Notes: generated by a model from the sequence alone, not told the origin. Shown: positions 29,983 to 40,556, numbered from the stretch's first letter. The stretch: 64,000 nt of DNA from Streptococcus toyakuensis (GCF_024346585.1 NZ_AP024523.1:1745001-1809000); one strand, 5' to 3'. Translations and numbers: made by a program.

Positions 29983-30050
29983 CAACTAAGTCCCCTTTTT
30001 TATCTTTGCTATCATTATATCATTTTTTCATAAGTAAGGGCTTACCTATG

Positions 30051-30079
30051 TTGAAAAATAGAGTTTTTTTCGATAAAAT
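30051..30079 (+). promoter_or_regulatory. Promoter of the amino-acid ABC transporter operon
   Basis: -35 TTGAAA (30051-30056), a 17-base spacer and -10 TAAAAT (30074-30079), 42 bases ahead of the gene. Confidence 0.7.
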
Positions 30080-30121
30080 AGGAGGCAGTTATTTTTTAAT
30101 AGATTAGAAATAGGAGAAATC

Positions 30122-31687
30122 ATGAGAAAAATATACTTATCTATTTTCACAAGTCTCTTGCTGATGCTGGGACTTGTCAATGTTGCTCAAGCTGATGAAT
30201 ATTTACGCATCGGGATGGAAGCAGCATATGCTCCCTTTAACTGGACCCAGGATGATGATAGCAACGGAGCTGTCAAAATCGATGGAACCAACCAGTATGC
30301 CAATGGATACGATGTCCAAATTGCCAAGAAAATCGCTAAGGACTTAGGTAAAGAACCTTTGGTTGTTAAAACCAAGTGGGAAGGTTTAGTTCCTGCCCTT
30401 ACTTCTGGTAAGATTGACATGATTATCGCAGGTATGAGTCCAACCGCTGAACGCAAACAAGAAATCGCCTTTTCAAGCAGCTACTACACTAGCGAGCCTG
30501 TCCTACTTGTCAAAAAAGATTCTGCCTATGCAAATGCCAAATCTTTGGATGACTTTAATGGAGCGAAAATCACTTCTCAACAAGGTGTTTACCTTTATGA
30601 CTTGATTTCCCAAATCTCAGGCGCTAAAAAAGAAACTGCCATGGGAGACTTCGCTCAAATGCGCCAAGCACTTGAGGCTGGTGTCATTGATGCCTATGTT
30701 TCTGAACGTCCAGAAGCTCTGACTGCCGAAGCTGCTAACTCTAAGTTCAAGATGGTTCAAGTAGAACCAGGTTTCAAAACGGGGGAAGAAGATACAGCTA
30801 TTGCCATTGGACTTCGTAAAGATGACACTCGTATTAGCCAAATCAATGCCAGCATTGAAACCATTTCAAAAGATGAGCAAGTTGCCCTAATGGATCGTAT
30901 GATCAAGGAGCAACCTGCCGAAGCAACAACAACTGAAGAGACTAGCAGTAGTTTCTTTAACCAAGTCGCTAAAATTCTTTCTGAAAACTGGCAACAACTC
31001 TTGCGTGGTGCGGGTATCACTCTTTTAATCTCTATCGTCGGAACCATCATAGGTCTCATTATCGGTCTTGCTATTGGTGTTTTCCGTACTGCTCCTCTCT
31101 CTGAAAACAAAGCTATTTACAGCCTACAAAAACTAGTCGGATGGGGTCTCAATGTCTATATCGAAATTTTCCGTGGAACGCCAATGATCGTTCAATCGAT
31201 GGTTATCTACTACGGAACTGCTCAAGCTTTCGGTATCAACCTTGACCGCACACTGGCTGCTATCTTCATCGTTTCGATCAACACCGGTGCCTACATGACT
31301 GAAATCGTCCGTGGTGGTATCCTAGCAGTTGATAAGGGACAATTTGAAGCAGCGACTGCTCTTGGTATGACCCATAACCAAACCATGCGTAAGATTGTCC
31401 TACCTCAAGTAGTCCGTAACATCCTACCAGCAACTGGTAATGAATTTGTCATCAATATCAAAGATACATCTGTATTGAACGTTATCTCTGTTGTTGAACT
31501 TTATTTCTCAGGAAATACCGTGGCAACGCAAACCTATCAATACTTCCAAACATTTACAATCATCGCCGTGATTTACTTTGTCCTCACCTTCACCGTAACA
31601 CGTATCCTACGCTTTATCGAACGCCGAATGGATATGGATACCTATACTACAGGTGCTAACCAAATGCAAACGGAGGATTTGAAATAA
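30122..31687 (+). CDS. Amino-acid ABC transporter, substrate-binding and permease domains fused
   Basis: A 521-residue fusion. A signal peptide (ending NVAQA) is followed by a SBP_bac_3 periplasmic-type binding domain (residues about 27-265: [28 protein letters not shown]) and a His/Glu/Gln/Arg-type permease (about 290-505). The permease coupling motif is [20 protein letters not shown]. The binding domain is tethered to the membrane outside the cell. The layout is that of GlnP-like polar amino-acid importers; the exact substrate is not readable. The ATPase gene overlaps its stop by one base (TAATGA-type junction). Confidence 0.92.
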   Translation: MRKIYLSIFTSLLLMLGLVNVAQADEYLRIGMEAAYAPFNWTQDDDSNGAVKIDGTNQYANGYDVQIAKKIAKDLGKEPLVVKTKWEGLVPALTSGKIDMIIAGMSPTAERKQEIAFSSSYYTSEPVLLVKKDSAYANAKSLDDFNGAKITSQQGVYLYDLISQISGAKKETAMGDFAQMRQALEAGVIDAYVSERPEALTAEAANSKFKMVQVEPGFKTGEEDTAIAIGLRKDDTRISQINASIETISKDEQVALMDRMIKEQPAEATTTEETSSSFFNQVAKILSENWQQLLRGAGITLLISIVGTIIGLIIGLAIGVFRTAPLSENKAIYSLQKLVGWGLNVYIEIFRGTPMIVQSMVIYYGTAQAFGINLDRTLAAIFIVSINTGAYMTEIVRGGILAVDKGQFEAATALGMTHNQTMRKIVLPQVVRNILPATGNEFVINIKDTSVLNVISVVELYFSGNTVATQTYQYFQTFTIIAVIYFVLTFTVTRILRFIERRMDMDTYTTGANQMQTEDLK

Positions 31688-32427
31688 TGACACAAGCAAT
31701 CCTTGAAATTAAACACCTCAAAAAATCCTATGGACAAAACGAAGTGCTAAAAGACATTTCACTCACTGTCCACAAGGGAGAGGTAATCTCTATCATCGGA
31801 AGCTCTGGAAGCGGAAAATCAACCTTCCTACGCTCCATTAACCTCCTTGAAACGCCAACTGATGGACAAATCCTTTATCATGGACAAAACGTCCTTGAAA
31901 AAGGCTATGACCTCACGCAATACCGTGAAAAGTTGGGGATGGTGTTCCAATCCTTTAACCTCTTTGAAAATCTCAACGTTCTTGAAAACACAATTGTCGC
32001 TCAGACAACTGTCCTTAAACGCGAACGTACAGAAGCTGAAAAGATTGCCAAAGAAAACCTGGAAAAGGTCGGCATGGGAGAACGCTACTGGCAAGCCAAA
32101 CCAAAACAACTCTCAGGTGGTCAAAAACAACGTGTGGCCATCGCTCGTGCCCTCTCCATGAATCCGGATGCTATTCTCTTTGATGAACCAACATCAGCTC
32201 TTGATCCAGAAATGGTTGGAGAAGTCCTCAAAATCATGCAGGACCTGGCTCAAGAAGGCTTGACTATGATTGTCGTAACCCACGAAATGGAATTCGCCCG
32301 TGATGTCTCTCACCGTGTTATCTTTATGGATAAGGGTGTGATTGCTGAAGAAGGCAAACCAGAAGACCTCTTCACCAATCCTAAAGAAGACCGTACAAAA
32401 GAATTCCTTCAACGCTATCTCAAATAA
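31687..32427 (+). CDS. Amino-acid ABC transporter ATP-binding protein
   Basis: A 246-residue ATPase of the polar amino-acid uptake family. It has Walker [10 protein letters not shown] (about residues 38-46), signature LSGGQKQR (about 139), Walker [15 protein letters not shown] and switch His in VVTHEMEFA. It powers the fused binding-protein/permease encoded just upstream; the start codon overlaps that stop, so the two are coupled. A terminator follows immediately. Confidence 0.93.
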   Translation: MTQAILEIKHLKKSYGQNEVLKDISLTVHKGEVISIIGSSGSGKSTFLRSINLLETPTDGQILYHGQNVLEKGYDLTQYREKLGMVFQSFNLFENLNVLENTIVAQTTVLKRERTEAEKIAKENLEKVGMGERYWQAKPKQLSGGQKQRVAIARALSMNPDAILFDEPTSALDPEMVGEVLKIMQDLAQEGLTMIVVTHEMEFARDVSHRVIFMDKGVIAEEGKPEDLFTNPKEDRTKEFLQRYLK

Positions 32428-32429
32428 AA

Positions 32430-32462
32430 AGAAAAGGCTGCATCAACCGTGCAGTCTTTTTA
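32430..32462 (+). terminator. Terminator of the amino-acid ABC operon
   Basis: AAAGGCTGCA (about 32434-32443) pairs with TGCAGTCTTTTT. Confidence 0.75.
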
Positions 32463-32517
32463 CTAGCCAAAAAATGAAAAGGCAGACCCTATTCAAGAAT
32501 CCACCATTATCCAAAGA

Positions 32518-32733
32518 TTAATCTTCAAATTTTTCATGATTTTTATCATAGAAATCAATTAAACCTAGAGCCATTTCAAACGAAATATTTTTAACTTTTG
32601 CACGCCCCTGAGCTAGAGCAATGATAGACATTTCACGCGCATTCGTTTCTTTAGAGATACGGTAGCCTGTGATTTTCTTATCACGAACCCAGCCAACAAC
32701 TGATTCTACTTTTTCAAAGTTTGACTTAGCCAT
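32518..32733 (-). CDS. Small conserved protein of unknown function, possibly HTH
   Basis: A 71-residue protein starting MAKSNFEKVESVVGWVRD. The stretch ITGYRISKETNAREMSIIAL has the spacing of a helix-turn-helix (a short turn between two helices), so DNA binding is possible, but I cannot assign a family. The ATG has AGGAGAAAGAC before it and a consensus promoter lies upstream, so it is very likely a real gene. It is transcribed alone, converging on the ABC operon. Confidence 0.7.
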   Translation of the reverse strand: MAKSNFEKVESVVGWVRDKKITGYRISKETNAREMSIIALAQGRAKVKNISFEMALGLIDFYDKNHEKFED

Positions 32734-32766
32734 GTCTTTCTCCTATTTTCTTATTTACGATATCTA

Positions 32767-32795
32767 ATTGTATACGCTTTTATGCTTTTTGTCAA
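32767..32795 (-). promoter_or_regulatory. Promoter of the 71-residue gene
   Basis: Minus-strand -35 TTGACA (32790-32795), a 17-base spacer and -10 TACAAT (32767-32772). Confidence 0.75.
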
Positions 32796-33440
32796 TAAAA
32801 AAACATATATTCAATAAAATAAACGCCCTTATTTTTACTTACTATCTTATTAAAGCTGATAATATGTAGGTTTTTCATTGTCGAAAACAATTTTTATAGT
32901 TCTTTAAAATAACTGTATTATTAAATCTTATTTATGTAATAATATTCGTATTTGACAGATGCTGATTCTCGATAATCTAGACATATTCTAATCTTATTTC
33001 ATATTATTTATTCCACTGTAAAACAAAAAAAATTGACAAAATAATCTTCTGCTCTAAACCATTTCTAACGAGTATTTTTCTCCTTTTAGACTTTTTCATG
33101 TCTGCACCAGCATTCAATCATTTGGTCAACTGTACCAGTTATTTACTTTATCAAGTTTACTTTTTATTTCTCCTACCCATTAAAATACAAATAGCTAGGA
33201 AACCGTAGTATTCTATGCTTCATTTTTTTACTGTTTTCATCTTACGAATATTCCATCACTCTTCTCAGTAATCTCAGTATAATAAGGCATCTCATTAGTA
33301 TTGATTATTTTTCTAATCCCTATTATATTTAGCTAAATTTCAGATTAGCTATATATAAAATAGTAGATTTCAAAAAACTCCTAACATATAACAAGTAATT
33401 TTACTCCCTTACTATAAACTGAATCAAAAAAACATAGGTA

Positions 33441-33488
33441 CTATAATGAGTTATGATAGAAATAGCGTAATCGATTTCCTAAGTCCAT
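33441..33488 (-). pseudogene. 15-codon gene start behind a strong promoter
   Basis: An ATG at 33488 with ribosome site AAAGGGGGCGA opens MDLGNRLRYFYHNSLL-like residues and stops at TAG (33441). The first residues resemble the start of small HTH regulators (MDLGNRLRxL), which suggests the 5' end of a lost regulator gene. It could also be a short peptide. Confidence 0.35.
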
Positions 33489-33514
33489 AGGAATCGCCCC
33501 CTTTCTTCATCTTC

Positions 33515-33543
33515 ATTATAGCACCTATACATCAATTGTGCAA
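33515..33543 (-). promoter_or_regulatory. Orphan consensus promoter
   Basis: Minus-strand -35 TTGCAC (33538-33543), a 17-base spacer and perfect -10 TATAAT (33515-33520). It leads to the 15-codon frame with no full gene behind it. Confidence 0.65.
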
Positions 33544-33569
33544 ATAATATGATATTTTTTTATTAGTCC

Positions 33570-34820
33570 TCAGACAAGCATATTATAGAGCGTTTCGTTA
33601 CCATTTAAGTTAATATAAGCTGGATCAAAACCTTCCATTCGACGAATCAAGCCTGCATAATCATGCTTATCTGCCAAGGCAATCCCAATCAATACTGGGC
33701 CTGTCCCCTTGCTAGCTCGTTTGATATACTCAAAACGTGTGATATCATCATTTGGCCCCAAGATATCATTTACAAACTCACGCAAAGCCCCCGGACGCTG
33801 TGGAAAATTAACCACAAAGTAATGCTTGATCCCATCATAAATCAAGGCACGCTCTTCCATTTCCGGCATACGGTTGATATCATTATTTCCTCCAGAAATG
33901 ATACAACAAATGGTTTTCCCCTTGATATATTCAGCCAAAACCTCTAAAGAAGCGATACTAGCAGCTCCAGCAGGTTCTGCGACAATCCCTTGCTTAGAGT
34001 AGAGGTCAATCAAGGTTTCAGAAATCAATCCCTCATCGACACCTACTAAGGTTTGAACATGTTGACGAGTTGCTTCATAGGTCAACTGACCTACCTTTTG
34101 CACAGCAATCCCATCCGCAAATTTGTCAATTTCTGTGAGTTTGACAGGCCCACCAGCTTCAAAGGCTGCCTTCATGGAACGTGCCCCATTAGCCTCTACT
34201 CCGATGACTTCAATTTCTGGACTTGTTTCCTTGATATAGGTAGAAACCCCAGCAATGAGACCACCACCTCCAACAGGAACTAAGACAGCATCAAAATCAA
34301 TTGATTCTTTTCGAGCTTCTTCTAAAATCTCATAAGCAACTGTCCCTTGACCCGCTTGAACATGGGCATCATCAAAGGGATCAATAAAGGTACGATTTTC
34401 AGAAACTGTAAATTCTTGAGCTGCTTTGGCTGAGGCATCAAAGGTATCCCCAACTAGTTTAATGGTTACAAAATCCCCACCAAAAAAGCGAACTTGTCCA
34501 ATTTTTTGTTGCGGAGTAGTAATGGGCATAAAAATAGTAGCAGGAATTTTCATTTCATTACAAGTATAGGCTACTCCCTGCGCATGATTTCCCGCAGAGG
34601 CACAGACTACCCCACGCTCACGCTCTTCCTTGCTGAGCTGCGAAATGGCATAATAGGCACCACGGATCTTAAAAGAACGAACACGTTGAGCATTTTCCTT
34701 TTTCAAATAAATCTTAGCACCATACTTCTCCGATAAATAATGGTCGTAATCCAGTGGGGTATTCACAACCACACCGTTCAAGACTTTATGAGCCTTGATG
34801 ATATCTTTTGAACTTAACAT
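33570..34820 (-). CDS. ilvA: Threonine ammonia-lyase (threonine dehydratase)
   Basis: A 416-residue PLP enzyme that deaminates threonine to 2-oxobutanoate, the first step to isoleucine. The PLP lysine is in RVRSFKIRGAYY (about residue 50), the phosphate-binding glycine loop is VPVGGGGLIAG (about 185), and SGGNNDINR is near 310. The C-terminal part from about 335 (HYFVVNFPQRPGALREFV) is a single ACT-like regulatory domain. I start at the ATG at 34820, with AGGAGAAATTG before it. It lies downstream of ilvC beyond a hairpin, so it is read through or has its own weak promoter. Confidence 0.94.
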   Translation of the reverse strand: MLSSKDIIKAHKVLNGVVVNTPLDYDHYLSEKYGAKIYLKKENAQRVRSFKIRGAYYAISQLSKEERERGVVCASAGNHAQGVAYTCNEMKIPATIFMPITTPQQKIGQVRFFGGDFVTIKLVGDTFDASAKAAQEFTVSENRTFIDPFDDAHVQAGQGTVAYEILEEARKESIDFDAVLVPVGGGGLIAGVSTYIKETSPEIEVIGVEANGARSMKAAFEAGGPVKLTEIDKFADGIAVQKVGQLTYEATRQHVQTLVGVDEGLISETLIDLYSKQGIVAEPAGAASIASLEVLAEYIKGKTICCIISGGNNDINRMPEMEERALIYDGIKHYFVVNFPQRPGALREFVNDILGPNDDITRFEYIKRASKGTGPVLIGIALADKHDYAGLIRRMEGFDPAYINLNGNETLYNMLV

Positions 34821-34886
34821 CAATTTCTCCTAGACTATTTCAAACTTATCGTAATCCATCTTTTAAAAAGAGATGAATTGATTATA

Positions 34887-34912
34887 AAAGCGAGTTAGTC
34901 CCCCAACTCGCC
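34887..34912 (-). terminator. Terminator-like hairpin after ilvC
   Basis: Minus-strand GGCGAGTT-GGGGGACT-AACTCGCTTTTAT. The T-run is short, so read-through into ilvA is possible. Confidence 0.6.
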
Positions 34913-34932
34913 TTCACCTTAATTTCTATCAA

Positions 34933-35988
<1,056 letters not shown>

Positions 35989-36020
35989 TTAGGCTGGTTT
36001 AACAAATTTAAAATATTTTT

Positions 36021-36126
36021 ATACTCAATGAAAATCAAAGAGCAAATTAGGAAGCTAGCCGCAGGCTGTACTTGAGTACGGCAAGGCAAAGCTGACGTGA
36101 TTTGAAGAGATTTTCGAAGAGTATTA
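36021..36126 (-). repeat. BOX element without boxB (boxA-boxC)
   Basis: The plus strand starts ATACTCAATGAAAATCAAAG and ends GAGATTTTCGAAGAGTATTA, the two conserved BOX ends. boxA and boxC are present and the boxB module is missing. It lies between ilvN and ilvC, in line with transcription; its last bases (36124-36126) are the ilvN stop codon. Confidence 0.9.
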
Positions 36127-36600
36127 ATCGCGGGTAAATCCAGTTGCACCAGTTCGAGCAATATTGCGAATACCGTATGGTCGAATGACTCGCAACAGAG
36201 CTTCACTCTTTTCAGCATTTCCTGTCATCTGAATGGTAATCGAGCTTGGTGCTACGTCTACAACTGTTGCACGGAAAGGTTGAATAATCGCTAGAATCTC
36301 AGCTCGCTTCTCAGCTGGCGCTGACATCTTAACCAAAATTACCTCGCGCTCCAAATGAGGCTTGTCTGTAATATCTCGAATGCGAATCACATCAATTTGA
36401 CGATTGAGCTGTTTGATAATTTGCTCCACCTCATCATGTGAAGCTACATCAATAATAACGGTGATACGAGATACATTCGGATCTTCTGTTGCTCCAACAG
36501 AGATGCTTTCGATATTAACCTGACGACGAGATAGGACACCTGTAAAGCGATTGAGGACTCCTGATCGATTCTGTAGTTTTGCTGTTAACATTCTACGCAT
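36124..36600 (-). CDS. ilvN: Acetolactate synthase small (regulatory) subunit
   Basis: A 158-residue ACT-domain protein (MRRMLTAKLQNRSGVLNRFT), with the valine-binding regulatory loop in the first 75 residues and the ALS-specific second domain after EREVILVKMSAP. It binds IlvB and confers feedback control. It overlaps the end of ilvB by 8 bases. Its C-terminus is ...TRD, and the TAA stop is the terminal TAA of a BOX element, so the insertion touches or supplied the gene end. Confidence 0.94.
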   Translation of the reverse strand: MRRMLTAKLQNRSGVLNRFTGVLSRRQVNIESISVGATEDPNVSRITVIIDVASHDEVEQIIKQLNRQIDVIRIRDITDKPHLEREVILVKMSAPAEKRAEILAIIQPFRATVVDVAPSSITIQMTGNAEKSEALLRVIRPYGIRNIARTGATGFTRD

Positions 36601-38293
36601 GGAACTTCACCCCCAACATCTCATGATTACTCTTACCAGCTGGTACCATTGGTAACACCTGTTCCTTACGAGAAATATCTACCTCGATTAGCATAGGAAC
36701 ATCCTCAGTGATGACTTCAAGGTCTTGGGCCAAGGTCTCAGGATTGTCAAACTTATAGTTTTTAATTCCATAAGCTTGTGCCATCAATTGAAAATCAGGA
36801 AGAGTATCAAAGACCGACTCAGATGTTCTACCTTCATAGAAGGATTCCTGCCACTGGCGAACCATTCCAAGCGAGTGGTTGTTCAGCATAACCACCTTGA
36901 TTGGCACCTTGTAAATGTTCAAAATAGCCAATTCCTGGTTAGTCATTTGGAAACCGCCATCCCCAACAAACAAGACTACTTCCTTATCTGGATTAGCAAT
37001 TTTAGCTCCGATTGCTGCTGGAATTCCAAATCCCATCGTTCCCAAACCACCTGAAGTCACTAACTGACGTTCATTTTGGTAGGGATAATACTGAGCTGTC
37101 CACATTTGGTGTTGACCAACGTCTGTTACCACAATAGCATCTCCGTTAGTTAATTCACCAATTCGTTCAATAACAGCTTGCGGTTGAACTACACGCTCTT
37201 TCTTATCGTAAGAACGAACGCGGTTCTTGTCTTTAGTGACTTTCTCAATCCATTTCTCAGTATTGTTATGAACTGTCGGTTCAGCCAGCAACATTTGCAA
37301 AGCTTTCTTAGCATCTCCAACTACAGGAATATCTGCACTGATAATCTTGCCAATCTCGGCTGGGTCAATATCAATATGAGCAACCTTAGCATTCTTAGCG
37401 AAGGTCTTAGGATTCCCCGTCAAGCGGTCATCGAAACGACAACCAATACTAATCATAAAGTCCGCTTCCGTCATGGCAATATTAGCTGCAAATGACCCGT
37501 GCATGCCTCCCATTCCAAGGAAGAGTGGATGACTCGTTGCAATCGTTCCTTGTCCCAAAAGACTGGTTACCACCGGGATTTGATAGCGTTCTGCAAATTC
37601 ATTTAATTCTGCAGCTGCTTCAGCATAACTAATCCCCCCACCAGCTAACAAGACTGGTTTTTTAGCCTTGGACAATTGCTTCAAAATTTTCTTGATTTGC
37701 ATATCATTCGGCTCAAGAGTCGGTTGATAGCTTGGTAGGTTCACTTCTGGTGAATAGATGAAGTCGGTTTCTAAAGCAGATACGTCTTTAGGTAGGTCAA
37801 TAACAACTGGCCCTGGTCGACCTGTAGTTGCGATATGGACAGCTTCCGTAATGATTCGAGGGATATCAGCTGTCTCCCGAACTTGGTAATTGTACTTAGT
37901 GATTGGCATGGTAATTCCCACAATGTCTGCCTCCTGGAAGGCATCCTTCCCAATCCCTGCTCGCGCCACCTGACCTGTAAAGACCAAAAGGGGAACACTG
38001 TCGCTCATGGCATCCGCAATCCCTGTAATAGCATTTGTTGCTCCCGGTCCGCTAGTGACGACGGCAACACCCAACTTTCCAGTTGATTTGGCATAACCTT
38101 CAGCTTCATGCAAACAACCTTGCTCATGGCGTCCTAGAATGTGGCGAATGCCTTTAAAATTATATATCGCATCATACAAAGGCAAGACCGCACCACCAGG
38201 ATAACCAAAGATGGTATCAATTCCTAAATCACGAAGTGTTTCCAAAACTAGATCCGACCCCGTCTTAGGAGATTCTAAACTGATTTTCTCCAT
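36593..38293 (-). CDS. ilvB: Acetolactate synthase large (catalytic) subunit
   Basis: A 566-residue thiamine diphosphate enzyme that forms acetolactate or acetohydroxybutyrate. The catalytic Glu is in LGRHEQGCLHEAEG (about residues 52-65). The ThDP/Mg motif is GDGGFQMTNQELAIL, ending with NNHSLGMVRQWQ (about 440-480). The FAD-binding middle domain is present (GCRFDDRLTGNP). It is the first gene of the ilvBNC operon. A likely CodY site sits next to its promoter. Confidence 0.96.
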   Translation of the reverse strand: MEKISLESPKTGSDLVLETLRDLGIDTIFGYPGGAVLPLYDAIYNFKGIRHILGRHEQGCLHEAEGYAKSTGKLGVAVVTSGPGATNAITGIADAMSDSVPLLVFTGQVARAGIGKDAFQEADIVGITMPITKYNYQVRETADIPRIITEAVHIATTGRPGPVVIDLPKDVSALETDFIYSPEVNLPSYQPTLEPNDMQIKKILKQLSKAKKPVLLAGGGISYAEAAAELNEFAERYQIPVVTSLLGQGTIATSHPLFLGMGGMHGSFAANIAMTEADFMISIGCRFDDRLTGNPKTFAKNAKVAHIDIDPAEIGKIISADIPVVGDAKKALQMLLAEPTVHNNTEKWIEKVTKDKNRVRSYDKKERVVQPQAVIERIGELTNGDAIVVTDVGQHQMWTAQYYPYQNERQLVTSGGLGTMGFGIPAAIGAKIANPDKEVVLFVGDGGFQMTNQELAILNIYKVPIKVVMLNNHSLGMVRQWQESFYEGRTSESVFDTLPDFQLMAQAYGIKNYKFDNPETLAQDLEVITEDVPMLIEVDISRKEQVLPMVPAGKSNHEMLGVKFHA

Positions 38294-38331
38294 TGTTCCC
38301 CTTTCTCTTCTCTTAAAAATAACTTGTTACT

Positions 38332-38359
38332 ATCATACCATTTTTTCAAAATTTTTCAA
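38332..38359 (-). promoter_or_regulatory. Promoter of ilvBNC
   Basis: Minus-strand -35 TTGAAA (38354-38359), a 16-base spacer and -10 TATGAT (38332-38337). Confidence 0.65.
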
Positions 38360-38371
38360 GAGAAAAGAAGA

Positions 38372-38386
38372 AATTTTCTGAATTTT
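38372..38386 (-). promoter_or_regulatory. Candidate CodY box upstream of ilvB
   Basis: Plus-strand AATTTTCTGAATTTT differs from the CodY consensus AATTTTCWGAAAATT at two positions. It ends 12 bases upstream of the -35. Control of ilv genes by CodY is well established in streptococci. Confidence 0.6.
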
Positions 38387-38452
38387 CTATTTTAAAGTTT
38401 ATTTATGAATGTTATTTTTGTTTTTATAAAAAAGATACCGATTTCATTTACT

Positions 38453-38483
38453 AAAAAAGAAAAAGAACTGATTTCTCAGTCCT
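38453..38483 (-). terminator. Terminator of the asp23-fakA operon
   Basis: Minus-strand GGACTGA-GAAA-TCAGTTC followed by TTTTTCTTTTTT. Confidence 0.85.
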
Positions 38484-38492
38484 TCATTAATC

Positions 38493-40160
38493 TTATTCTA
38501 CACTAAATAGGTATGGGTAAACAGGTTGTTGACCTTGGTGAATCTCGACTTCAACGTCTTCGAATTCTTCTGCGATTTCTTGAGCAATTTCATTAGCAAG
38601 TTCTTCGCTTCCATCTTCACCAACATAGAAGGTTACGATTTCACTATCTTCATCCAACATATGTTTCAATGTTTCTGTCAAGGTTTGGTGCATGTCAGGG
38701 TTTGACACGAGGATTTTTCCATCCACCATACCAAGATTATCGTTTTCATGGATTTCTAAGCCATCAATGGTTGTATCACGAACAGCTGTTGTAACGCTTC
38801 CGCTAACGACATCGCTAAGAGCAGCTGTCATACGCTCTTGGTTTTCTTCGATGGACTTGCTTGGATCAAAGGCAAGAAGACTTGTCAAACCTTGAGGAAG
38901 AGTACGAGCTTCTACCACTACTGCTGGTTGCTCCAAAACTTCTGCTGCAGATTGAGCTGCCATGAAGATATTCTTGTTATTTGGCAGGAAGATAATGTTA
39001 CGAGCGTTGACCTGTTCAACAGCCTTGATAAAGTCTTCAGTTGAAGGGTTCATAGTTTGACCGCCTTCAATAACATAATCCACACCTTGAGAACGGAAGA
39101 TATCTGCTAGACCTTTACCAGCCACCACAGCAATCAAAGCATATTCTTTTTCTTCAGCTGGTTTGCTAACTTGAGCAACTTCTTTCTCAACCTGTGCTTC
39201 GTGTTGGTTACGCATATTGTCAACTTTTACCTTGACCAAGCTACCATATTTGAGACCTTCTTGCATAACAAGTCCTGGATCTTCTGTATGGACATGGACT
39301 TTAACAATTTCATCATCGTTAACAACGAGGAGAGAGTCTCCAAGCTCATTCAAGTAGTTACGGAATTCGTCGTAGTCAAAATCTTTGGCATAGGTTGGAC
39401 CTTGCTTAAGAGCTACCATGATTTCAGTACAATAACCAAAGGTAATGTCCTCAGTCGCTACATGACCAGCTACAGACTTGTGGTGTTCTGCATTGATCAT
39501 TTCACTCATGTTGGCCGGAGTCGCTACAAAGTCCTCAGATGCGATATATTCGCCAGTAAGGGCTGAAAGGAAACCTTCGTAGATAAAGACCAGTCCTTGA
39601 CCACCTGAATCCACAACGCCAACTTCCTTCAAGACTGGAAGCATATCTGGCGTTTTAGCTAGAGCGGTTTTAGCACCTTCTAAGGCTGCACGCATGACTT
39701 CAACAGCGTCATCTGTCTGCTCAGCTTTTTTCTTAGCACCGATAGCAGCCCCACGAGAAACTGTCAAAATCGTTCCTTCAACTGGTTTCATCACTGCCTT
39801 ATAGGCAACTTCTACACCTGATTGGAAGGCAAGGGCCAAGTCTTGACCTGTTAACTCGTCTTTATCCTTGATAGCTTGTGAAAATCCACGGAAAAGCTGA
39901 GACGTAATAACGCCTGAGTTTCCACGCGCACCCATCAAAAGACCTTTGGCAAGAATGCTCGCTACCTCGCCAACTGTAGAAGCTGGCTTGTCTGCAACTT
40001 CTTTAGCTCCATTTTCAATGGTCATTCCCATGTTTGTTCCAGTATCTCCATCTGGAACTGGAAAGACGTTTAATGAATTGACATATTCAGCTTGCTTATT
40101 CAAGCGAGTTGATGCAGCCTGCACCATTTCTTGAAATAAGCTAGTAGTAATTTTTGACAC
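38493..40160 (-). CDS. fakA: Fatty acid kinase catalytic subunit FakA
   Basis: A 555-residue protein with an N-terminal DhaL-type ATP-binding kinase domain (NVFPVPDGDTGTNM at about residues 30-43; GARGNSGVITSQLFRGF at about 80; VDSGGQGL at about 185). A middle domain and a C-terminal DegV-like domain (YVIEGGQTMNPSTEDF) follow. With a FakB partner it phosphorylates fatty acids taken up from outside. The upstream Asp23 gene is two bases away and co-transcribed, the arrangement found across Firmicutes. Older annotation calls it a dihydroxyacetone kinase-like protein. Confidence 0.92.
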   Translation of the reverse strand: MSKITTSLFQEMVQAASTRLNKQAEYVNSLNVFPVPDGDTGTNMGMTIENGAKEVADKPASTVGEVASILAKGLLMGARGNSGVITSQLFRGFSQAIKDKDELTGQDLALAFQSGVEVAYKAVMKPVEGTILTVSRGAAIGAKKKAEQTDDAVEVMRAALEGAKTALAKTPDMLPVLKEVGVVDSGGQGLVFIYEGFLSALTGEYIASEDFVATPANMSEMINAEHHKSVAGHVATEDITFGYCTEIMVALKQGPTYAKDFDYDEFRNYLNELGDSLLVVNDDEIVKVHVHTEDPGLVMQEGLKYGSLVKVKVDNMRNQHEAQVEKEVAQVSKPAEEKEYALIAVVAGKGLADIFRSQGVDYVIEGGQTMNPSTEDFIKAVEQVNARNIIFLPNNKNIFMAAQSAAEVLEQPAVVVEARTLPQGLTSLLAFDPSKSIEENQERMTAALSDVVSGSVTTAVRDTTIDGLEIHENDNLGMVDGKILVSNPDMHQTLTETLKHMLDEDSEIVTFYVGEDGSEELANEIAQEIAEEFEDVEVEIHQGQQPVYPYLFSVE

Positions 40161-40162
40161 GG

Positions 40163-40528
40163 TTATTCTCCTACAACTTTGATATTTTGAATGTAGACAT
40201 TTACAGTCTGAGCAGTAATTCCAAGTTGGTTTTCCAAACTAAAACGAACACGCTCTTGAATGTTTTTTGACACTTCGCTAATCTTTGTTCCGTAGCTCAA
40301 CACGGTATATACATCAACTGCAATACTGCCATCTTCGGCCGCCTTTACGACGACACCTTTAGAATAATTTTCCTTACCTAGAAGGGCTTGGAAATTATCT
40401 TTGAGGGCATTTTTACTAGCCATACCGACCACACCAAAAATTTCAGTTGCTGCTCCACCTACGACGGTTGCAATCACTTCATCTGTTAGTTCGATTTGAC
40501 CATCTTTTGTATTAATTTTTACAGTCAT
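40163..40528 (-). CDS. Asp23/Gls24 family protein (YloU-like)
   Basis: A 121-residue protein of the Asp23/DUF322 family, with the typical motifs VVGGAATEIFGVVGMASKN and VDVYTVLSYGTKI, ending in QTVNVYIQNIKVV. It is soluble, and proposed to sit under the membrane as an envelope-stress scaffold. It directly precedes fakA, which suggests a link to lipid metabolism. Its start is the ATG at 40528, with AGGTAAAAAGG before it. Confidence 0.9.
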   Translation of the reverse strand: MTVKINTKDGQIELTDEVIATVVGGAATEIFGVVGMASKNALKDNFQALLGKENYSKGVVVKAAEDGSIAVDVYTVLSYGTKISEVSKNIQERVRFSLENQLGITAQTVNVYIQNIKVVGE

Positions 40529-40556
40529 CCTTTTTACCTCAACTAGTTGATACTCT

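Larger units (their letters stand above)
32796..33569. other. AT-rich gene-poor gap with possible gene remnants
   Basis: About 770 bases with no frame over 60 codons. On the minus strand I see short stretches that read like decayed coding sequence (for example EMPYYTEITEKSDGIFVR around 33245-33300, ended by a stop) and a 31-codon frame at 33004-33099 without a ribosome site. The only clear signal is the orphan promoter at 33515-33543. Confidence 0.5.

Noticed and set aside
33004..33099. 31-codon minus-strand ORF starting MKKSKRRK as a bacteriocin-like peptide
   Set aside because: It has no ribosome site or promoter of its own and no double-Gly leader; nothing supports translation.
32796..33569. 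Insertion sequence or transposase remnant in the AT-rich gap
   Set aside because: I found no terminal inverted repeats or transposase-like residues; the stretch only looks degraded.
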